From a virus, in IMG/VR virus record IMGVR_UViG_3300035670_000079, positions 64,001-101,068 of that record: DNA of 37,068 nucleotides; one strand, written 5' to 3'. The position numbers and the translations under genes were made by a program. Positions within the stretch are counted from its first letter, which is position 1. Each line of letters begins with the position of its first letter. A model generated the notes under the pieces. The model saw nothing but the letters and a program-made list of their open reading frames with translations. It searched no databases and was not told where the DNA came from. This document shows positions 32,213 through 37,068 of this stretch, piece after piece.

Positions 32213-33390
32213 CAGATATAGATTCTCTTGCAATTGATGGTGGCTTAGGCGATGTGCTGATACTTAGCCGTTGCCTTAAAGCGTGGCCAACGCCATTAGA
32301 TTACTACATACCTAAAAGGTATATCAGTTTGATCCGTTGCTTGGATTTGCCTGAACATATTACAGTGCATGATATCCGCTTGATACGTAATCCGGTCGAG
32401 CGCGATAAGCGGTGCAAGCGCTTGCAAGATGCTACCCAGTTTATAGTTAATCACGACGACGGTACATTTAAGGATATGGATTATTTTAATGTGGCGTTGG
32501 ATACGTTAGGGCTTAGCCTAGACTCACCCTTAGCCGTGTTAGATACTCGTAAGTTGGCAAGCACTATAAGTGACGATGACTATAATTGGCTTGGATTAGC
32601 TGGCTCTGACTGCTTGGCTATAGCTCCCGGAGCATCTTTATCCAATCGTAGAATGGATTATGAGAATGTCTTAAATATCATACGGGCTGCGATAGGCGCA
32701 GAGCGTATTTATATTTGTGGCGGGCTAGGGGATTCTATTGGTACAAATAGTAGGATAACTTGTTTATGCGCGGCTAGTCTTGAGTTGCAAGCTTTGTATT
32801 TGGAGAGCGTGGGTTTATTTATTTGCACTGATTCTGGATTTTTGCATTTAGCTAACGCCTTACCTAATCCCCCTAAGACTATATGCTTTAGCACCGTAAT
32901 GCCTAAGCACGCTATTGCCAGTCGCTACGATAATACATTAGTACTCTCGCCGGATGCTATTCCAGAGAAGCTGATAGGTAGGCCCAATGCTATCCATAAG
33001 GATACCTATAAGTACACTCGAAAGATACTCGCAGATACTCCCGACACTACTGTTATGCCCGATTGCGCTGAAGTGTTACAGATATTGGCTAATCAGGGTA
33101 ACTGCCCAGAGTATTTGAAGTTTACCGCATTGGATGGGTCAGATTGTTTACGTGTTCAGGTTGACTCAAATTTTCCGTGGGCACATTCTGTTAAACTAGT
33201 CGCTAGGGGCATTGAAGTTGTGTTAGCGCCGGAGTCACCTGATCCGGAGGTGCCAATAATACGGACAATAGGTAATGATCAGTACTCGATACAGATGCCA
33301 GCATTATTTGGAGATAAGTTGATATTTTGTCATATAAAGACTGTTGATGACCTTATTCGGACCATCCGAGAGATAGTGTCTAGCAAGTAG
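32209..33390 (+). CDS. Glycosyltransferase family 9-like (heptosyltransferase-like) protein
   Basis: 393 aa, starting on an ATGA overlap. It has the GT-B two-domain plan of LPS heptosyltransferases: an N-terminal domain opening DSLAIDGGLGDVLILSRCLKAW, and a C-terminal nucleotide-sugar domain with LAIAPGASLSNRRMDYENVLNII (near 136-158) and YLESVGLFICTDSGFLHLANALPNPPKTICFS (about 197-228). GLFICTDSGFLHLA matches the GT9 D-(S/T)-G-x-x-H motif. After about 300 the tail is variable. It may modify LPS or a phage component. Its place at the end of a recombination cluster is odd. Confidence 0.7.
   Translation: MTDIDSLAIDGGLGDVLILSRCLKAWPTPLDYYIPKRYISLIRCLDLPEHITVHDIRLIRNPVERDKRCKRLQDATQFIVNHDDGTFKDMDYFNVALDTLGLSLDSPLAVLDTRKLASTISDDDYNWLGLAGSDCLAIAPGASLSNRRMDYENVLNIIRAAIGAERIYICGGLGDSIGTNSRITCLCAASLELQALYLESVGLFICTDSGFLHLANALPNPPKTICFSTVMPKHAIASRYDNTLVLSPDAIPEKLIGRPNAIHKDTYKYTRKILADTPDTTVMPDCAEVLQILANQGNCPEYLKFTALDGSDCLRVQVDSNFPWAHSVKLVARGIEVVLAPESPDPEVPIIRTIGNDQYSIQMPALFGDKLIFCHIKTVDDLIRTIREIVSSK
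32412..32427. repeat. Interspersed palindrome, site 19 (one mismatch)
   Basis: GTGCAAG-CG-CTTGCAA: the outer left base is G. It lies inside the GT9-like gene, read as Cys-Lys-Arg-Leu-Gln. Confidence 0.82.
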
Positions 33391-33505
33391 TGGCAGGACG
33401 GGTTAGTGCCGGAGCGGGCTATTAGCCCACTACTGCTACCATAGTCAGCTAGGTAGTCGCATACGGTGGCAAGTTAGTTTACAGGATTCTCGATAATTCG
33501 CCAAG

Positions 33506-33536
33506 AACGGCCTGTTACTCTCTTGACAGGCCCGTT
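33506..33536. promoter_or_regulatory. Operator-like inverted repeat over the -35 box
   Basis: AACGGCCTGT (33506-33515) and ACAGGCCCGTT (33526-33536) form an inverted repeat with one extra C and a 10-nt centre. The right arm overlaps the -35 hexamer, so a bound dimer would block the promoter. It may bind a repressor, possibly the downstream gene product. A small hairpin GGGCT/AGCCC also occurs at 33416-33428. Confidence 0.55.
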
Positions 33537-33551
33537 AGTGTCTGGTACAAT
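33523..33551 (+). promoter_or_regulatory. Sigma-70 promoter for the 33642 gene
   Basis: TTGACA (33523-33528), a 17-bp spacer and TACAAT (33546-33551). This is the second near-consensus promoter in the window. The expected start is near 33558. A hairpin TCCGCC-TTGTC-GGCGGA (33551-33567) covers that start, and another (GCTGACCG/CGGTTAGC, 33578-33602) lies in the leader. Confidence 0.88.
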
Positions 33552-33641
33552 CCGCCTTGTCGGCGGAGTTTCGCCAAGCTGACCGGCAGGGTGTCGGTTA
33601 GCGGAGATTGAAAGTCAGTTTAGTTTTAGAGGAACGAGAAG

Positions 33642-34649
33642 ATGAGTAATGACGTTGCGGTTGCTGCGGTTGCTGCGGCTGGTGAAGTTGCTGGTGCGGC
33701 GGATGTTGGTGTTGTGGCTGCGGCACCTCCGGCACCGGTTTTTGTTGATGCCGAGTTTATTAATGGTGTTCAGCCGAGTATGGCTATTGCCGCTACTTCT
33801 CCGGAAGATCGTGCTGCTACGATTCGGGAATACGTTAAGACTATTTCTAAGACTGAAGCCACGTCCCGCCTCGTTGTCGGCGGTTTGCTGTATGAAGCAC
33901 AGAAAGGCGAGTACCATAAGAAGTACACGTTTACGGATAGTGCCGGTCACATCAATCACTACGCTGATTTTAAGCACTGGGTGATGGAAGAAACCGGTAT
34001 GCCTTACCGTACTGCGTTTAATCGTATTAAGCTGTACGAGTTGCTCGTCGTTACTCTTAAGTTGCCGGCTGAGCAGATTAAGGGGCTGAAGCTCGGTAAT
34101 GTTGAGCAACTCTACAGCAGCATTACTGTCGATAATGCTCCGGATATGCTGGCTATCTGCAATAACAGCACGTTCTCCGAAGTTTGCGAAGTCCGTGCGA
34201 TGCTTAGTGCAGACAGTACGCTGACTCCTGATACTATTAAGGCCAAGCTGGATGCGGCCCGTGCTGCTAAGTTGGCCGGTCCTGCTAATGCTGATGCTGC
34301 GGCACCGGCTACTGAAGGTACTGCTGGTACCGGCGGAATCTCTGGTAGTGGTGAGCAGGCCAAGTCAATTAAGTTTACTGGCACTGTTGCCCAAATTGAG
34401 GCAATTAAGAGTGCCATCACTACTGCTAAGCAGGTTGCTCATACTGATTCGGATATTGCCGCGATTGAGCTGATTTGTGCCGAGTTTCAGGCGTCTAATT
34501 GCAGTTCTTCGGGTACGCCTGAAGAGAAGATGGCTGCGGTTATGCGGATTCTGCGTAATGTTGAAGTTACCTATGGAATCCGCGTGCAAGTGCTGGCTGA
34601 AGATGGTGTTGATGCCGCAGTTGCCGATGCCGGTGGTTTCGGCGAGTAG
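33642..34649 (+). CDS. Highly expressed regulatory or DNA-organising protein of unknown family
   Basis: 335 aa, ribosome site AGAGGAAC. The first 35 residues are Ala/Val/Gly-rich and probably disordered. Residues 45-180 form a helical region: TIREYVKTISKTEATSRLVVGGLLYEAQKGEYHKKY, then HYADFKHWVMEETGMPYRTAFNRIKLYELLV (a probable helix-turn-helix-like segment) and LKLGNVEQLYSS. It faintly resembles DUF3102/ParB-like accessory DNA-binding proteins. A second Ala-rich linker precedes a C-terminal helical domain (AEFQASNCSSSGTPEEKMAAVMRILRNVEVTYGIRVQVLAEDG). It has its own promoter, operator-like repeats and terminator, suggesting high and separately controlled expression. No named family is certain. 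Confidence 0.55.
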   Translation: MSNDVAVAAVAAAGEVAGAADVGVVAAAPPAPVFVDAEFINGVQPSMAIAATSPEDRAATIREYVKTISKTEATSRLVVGGLLYEAQKGEYHKKYTFTDSAGHINHYADFKHWVMEETGMPYRTAFNRIKLYELLVVTLKLPAEQIKGLKLGNVEQLYSSITVDNAPDMLAICNNSTFSEVCEVRAMLSADSTLTPDTIKAKLDAARAAKLAGPANADAAAPATEGTAGTGGISGSGEQAKSIKFTGTVAQIEAIKSAITTAKQVAHTDSDIAAIELICAEFQASNCSSSGTPEEKMAAVMRILRNVEVTYGIRVQVLAEDGVDAAVADAGGFGE

Positions 34650-34674
34650 TCTTAATTTCGGCGTGTTCTAGTTG

Positions 34675-34689
34675 TTGCAAGTCTTGCAA
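34675..34689. repeat. Interspersed palindrome, site 20 (at terminator)
   Basis: TTGCAAG-T-CTTGCAA, perfect. It lies in the gap after the 33642 gene and abuts the terminator stem. Confidence 0.9.
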
Positions 34690-34726
34690 AAATACCCGCC
34701 GATAACTTCGGCGGGTATTTCTTTTC
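34690..34726 (+). terminator. Rho-independent terminator after the 33642 gene
   Basis: 11-bp stem AAATACCCGCC (34690-34700) and GGCGGGTATTT (34710-34720), loop GATAACTTC, followed by CTTTTCC. The stem is preceded with no gap by palindrome 20, so a bound protein or mRNA fold there could influence termination. Confidence 0.9.
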
Positions 34727-34739
34727 CGAAAGGTTTCGC

Positions 34740-36167
34740 ATGTCGTCGCCAGTTTTTCTCACTCATATAGTTGTGCCGAGTGAGTACGGTGCGCCCTCTT
34801 CTACAACTCCAACTGTGTTGTTGGTAAAATTAATTAATGCCGCAGGTGGCGGTAGTTCTGAATTATTTGCAAATAGTTCATGCTCCTGCCAGACATTTAC
34901 GAAACTTCGCACTTGTGACCATATTAGTTTGGTTACGCAAGCTGCCTCGGCTTACGCTAGTGCTAAGATTGTTACCGCTGTGTGGGTTAAATCAACTGGT
35001 ACCTCTTATGATATGGTGCCGATTAGAGAATATATTAAGGAAATTTCACCAGATGACTTGTCTAAGCTGTTGCGAGCAGTTTCAATAAACTCAGATACTT
35101 CTACAGGTCTTTCGGCGGAACTTGGCCGTATTCTTGGTACCGTAGGTGATGCTGAAAAGGATGATGGTAAATCTCTTATAGATAGGATTCTAAAGCATCA
35201 AGCTACGTTGTCACCCGAACCCAAGGCTAACAGTATTCAGGGATATGTTATTAAGAAATTCCCTGAAGCCGCCATGTCAGCGGCATCTGCTGCTACTAGT
35301 ACTGGCAATACGTTTAAGTCGCTGATAAGTAAGCCTAGACCCACTGAGTTTAAAGTCACGGCTGGTACGTGGCAATCTGTGCTGTTTAATTTGTGCTATC
35401 CCGGCAATCACGTTATGTTGTGTGGTCCGTCTGGTTCAGGTAAGACAGAGTTAGTGGAGTATGCCACTAAGTTTGCTGGCAGAACCCTGTTTAAAGTTAA
35501 TTGCGGTGCTATGACAGATGCACGGCTGACTCTTATCGGGAATACTGTGTTCGAGGCCGGTAAGGGTACTAGATTCATTGAATCTGGCTTTGCTGCCGCT
35601 ATTCAGCGGGCAGGCACTGTAATCCTGCTGGATGAGATTAGTCGTGCAGGTGCCGATGCATTTAATATCCTGCTACCGCTGTTGGATGGTCAGAGATACT
35701 TGTCTCTCGATGAAGACCCTAACGGCAAGCGTATTACGTTGGCAGATGATGTTAGCATTTTTGCCACTGCCAACATTGGTACTGAGTATACCGGTACCTT
35801 TACGCTTGATAGGGCTTTGTCGAATCGCTTTACTATGGTGCATGTGGACTTCCCCCAGCTTGATGATGAAATTAAGCTTTGTGTGGAGCGTACTAAAGTC
35901 CCGGAGAGTGTTGCTAAGCAGCAATGTAAGTTTGCTCATGAGCAGCGACAAGCTGCCCGAAAGGGTAGTTTCTCCACTGAAATTTCTACTAGAGTGCTCC
36001 TTAAAGCGTGCTCGCAAGTAATGGCCGGTATGGCTATTGACCCTATTATTGATTTTACGCTGCTTGGTGATTTTTCGCGTGAGGGTGGCGATCAGTCCGA
36101 CTACGCTAAAGCGGTAGTCTTGGCTAAAGCCCATTTCTTTAATTATGGTAAAGGCGGAGCGAGGTAA
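34740..36167 (+). CDS. SWIM zinc-finger/MoxR-type AAA+ ATPase
   Basis: 475 aa, GAAAGG upstream. The N-terminus has CSC-x8-C-x-H (C48, C50, C59, H61), the SWIM zinc-finger pattern, a DNA/protein-binding module. A linker of about 130 residues leads to a MoxR/dynein-related AAA+ core: Walker A GPSGSGKT at 229-236, Walker B ILLDEI at 295-300, sensor 1 ATAN at 342-345, and LDRALSNRF (arginine-finger region, about 356-364). Such ATPases act as chaperones or remodellers with a VWA-type partner encoded next to them; the next gene fits that role. It is probably a remodeller of a phage or host complex. Confidence 0.82.
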   Translation: MSSPVFLTHIVVPSEYGAPSSTTPTVLLVKLINAAGGGSSELFANSSCSCQTFTKLRTCDHISLVTQAASAYASAKIVTAVWVKSTGTSYDMVPIREYIKEISPDDLSKLLRAVSINSDTSTGLSAELGRILGTVGDAEKDDGKSLIDRILKHQATLSPEPKANSIQGYVIKKFPEAAMSAASAATSTGNTFKSLISKPRPTEFKVTAGTWQSVLFNLCYPGNHVMLCGPSGSGKTELVEYATKFAGRTLFKVNCGAMTDARLTLIGNTVFEAGKGTRFIESGFAAAIQRAGTVILLDEISRAGADAFNILLPLLDGQRYLSLDEDPNGKRITLADDVSIFATANIGTEYTGTFTLDRALSNRFTMVHVDFPQLDDEIKLCVERTKVPESVAKQQCKFAHEQRQAARKGSFSTEISTRVLLKACSQVMAGMAIDPIIDFTLLGDFSREGGDQSDYAKAVVLAKAHFFNYGKGGAR

Positions 36168-36172
36168 TACAA

Positions 36173-37068
36173 GTGTTATTACGAGAGCGGCTCTTGGCGG
36201 AATCTAAAATAGTTAGGGATGATCCATCCTTGCATTTTAAGTTACCGGAGGTGCCTAAGGGCAGATTAGAGGGTGAAAACTTAGCTATTTATATGGCTAA
36301 TTGCGTAGCAGCCTCGAATTCAATTCTTCAGATACTTGCACCTGAGGATGTTAGGATTACGTGGAGCAGTAATGTAGGCTTAGCTGCGATGGGTGCCGCC
36401 GGTGCGTATGATGGTGAGGCCCACGAGGTTATTATCGACCTAGATGCTTTTAAGGATGTAAACAGGCATGACATGGTTAACACTATGATAGGTGTTGGCC
36501 TGCATGAGTTAGCTCATAGGTTGTACACTCCGCAAGTGCTGTTTGATGACTTGCAGAAAGTCAATAAGGTTGTATCGGCTATAATGCAGTTGCTGGAGGA
36601 TATTCGCATAGAGACCCGTATGGGTACTTCGCGAGAAGTTAATATCTTCGGATTCTACTTTAATATCTTGCATAATCAGTTCATAAGTATCGAGCATCCT
36701 AGTACTTGTGCGGGGAAACCCGCAATTGTGAAGATAAACTTGCTCATGGCTTACTTACGAAAGCCTGCAAGTCTTGCAATGTTCCGATCAAATGAGCATC
36801 TAGCAGATATAGCTACGTTGGATAAGATACTAGGTGACGGTGCTAAGATTTTGTCGGACGATGCTCGTATATCCGAAGTAGCTACTGAGATATACGAGGC
36901 ATTGTTTAAGGCTGGAGATGATGAGGAGTCAGATGAATCCGGCGAATCTAGTGAATCCGGCGAGTCTAGTGAATCCGGCGAGTCTAGTGAATCCGGCGAG
37001 TCTAGTGAATCCGGCGAGTCTAGTGAATCCGGCGAGTCTAGTGAATCCGGCGAGTCTAGTGAATCCGG
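36173..37068 (+). CDS. HExxH protein with acidic repeat, probable MoxR partner (3' partial)
   Basis: GTG start with GAGGT 7 nt upstream, 5 nt after the ATPase stop; the frame runs off the right edge. Residues 111-115 are HELAH, an HExxH zinc-metallopeptidase-like motif in GVGLHELAHRLYTP. LEDIRIE at 141-147 could supply the third metal ligand. This arrangement recalls the N-terminal part of CobT-like VWA proteins paired with MoxR ATPases, where an acidic linker connects to a VWA domain. Here the chain continues into repeated ESGESS (from about residue 255). A VWA domain, if present, is beyond the window. Confidence 0.6.
   Translation, partial: MLLRERLLAESKIVRDDPSLHFKLPEVPKGRLEGENLAIYMANCVAASNSILQILAPEDVRITWSSNVGLAAMGAAGAYDGEAHEVIIDLDAFKDVNRHDMVNTMIGVGLHELAHRLYTPQVLFDDLQKVNKVVSAIMQLLEDIRIETRMGTSREVNIFGFYFNILHNQFISIEHPSTCAGKPAIVKINLLMAYLRKPASLAMFRSNEHLADIATLDKILGDGAKILSDDARISEVATEIYEALFKAGDDEESDESGESSESGESSESGESSESGESSESGESSESGESSESGESSES
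36765..36779. repeat. Interspersed palindrome, site 21 (one mismatch)
   Basis: CTGCAAG-T-CTTGCAA: the outer left base is C. It lies inside the HExxH gene, read as Ala-Ser-Leu-Ala, again the same peptide as at sites 3, 5, 6 and 13. Confidence 0.85.
36935..37068 (+). repeat. 18-bp tandem repeat encoding ESGESS
   Basis: About 7.4 copies of GAATCCGGCGAGTCTAGT; the first copy has one base difference (GAA for GAG). It gives a Ser/Glu-rich acidic linker in the HExxH protein and continues past the window edge. Near-identity of copies suggests recent expansion or strong homogenisation. Confidence 0.95.

Noticed and set aside
33416-33428. GGGCT-ATT-AGCCC hairpin after the GT9-like gene as a terminator
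   Set aside because: Short stem and no T tract; too weak to call a terminator.
33615-34109. 164-aa minus-strand open frame opposite the 33642 gene
   Set aside because: It mirrors the biased codons of the Ala-rich plus-strand gene, has no recognisable protein features and would run against all other genes.
278-36779. CRISPR-like repeats
   Set aside because: The palindromes are scattered every 1-2 kb, mostly inside genes, with no uniform spacers or cas genes. The Cas4-like nuclease fits a recombination role better.

Overview
The window reads as part of the genome of a tailed double-stranded DNA bacteriophage. Every supported gene lies on the plus strand. Genes are densely packed, often with ATGA-type stop/start overlaps. 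Tail proteins, a complete phage-type replication set and many small unknown genes lie side by side. Promoters are consensus sigma-70, and I see no phage RNA polymerase, so the host polymerase probably transcribes this region. A Gram-negative host is an inference only, from a heptosyltransferase-like enzyme and a small Sec-exported protein. No tRNA, terminase, capsid, integrase, lysis gene or CRISPR array was recognised.

Layout. (1) 1-3987: tail genes, namely the end of a probable tape measure, a small tail protein and two large tail-fibre-like or tip proteins, the second with 32 cysteines. (2) 3988-9571: an unusual enzyme cassette inside the tail module: two tandem glycosyltransferase-like paralogues, a 2OG-Fe(II) oxygenase, a glycosyltransferase-like/methyltransferase fusion, a zinc-finger methyltransferase, an unknown gene and a small zinc-ribbon protein. 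(3) 9568-13067: a baseplate-hub-like tail protein, a GT-A glycosyltransferase with a beta-rich N-terminal domain, and a 64-aa Acb2/Tad1-hairpin-like protein, probably an anti-CBASS sponge. An intrinsic terminator closes the block. (4) 13068-13428: a control region with the terminator, an A-rich stretch, a perfect-consensus promoter and a highly structured, repeat-bearing leader. (5) 13429-18527: small early genes, mostly unknown, plus a pectate-lyase-like beta-helix protein, a P-loop kinase and an exported peptide. (6) 18542-32212: replication and recombination: winged-helix protein, DnaC-like loader, DnaB-like helicase, DnaG-like primase, SSB-like protein, family A DNA polymerase with a zinc-ribbon insert, SF2 helicase, ATP-dependent ligase, RecA/UvsX recombinase, Hjc-like and RusA-like resolvases and a RecB/Cas4-like nuclease. 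A GT9-like glycosyltransferase follows. (7) 33391-34726: a self-contained unit of promoter, operator-like inverted repeats, one 335-aa gene and a terminator. (8) 34740-end: a SWIM-finger/MoxR-type AAA+ ATPase and its probable partner, an HExxH protein with an acidic ESGESS repeat that runs off the window.

The most striking signal is not a gene. A near-perfect palindrome, TTGCAAG-(1-2 nt)-CTTGCAA, occurs 21 times, about every 1.8 kb. It sits in all three reading frames of unrelated genes and in five intergenic spots next to gene starts or a terminator. This looks like a DNA- or RNA-level recognition site scattered along the genome. A second motif, CCGGAGGTG, resembling a strong Shine-Dalgarno sequence, is also far commoner than chance and almost confined to the coding strand.

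How the genes may work together (inference): the promoter at 13185 would drive the early and replication genes. The tail block carries its own post-translational modification enzymes, perhaps hydroxylating, glycosylating and methylating virion proteins. The separately controlled 33642 gene is one candidate for a protein that reads the scattered palindromes.
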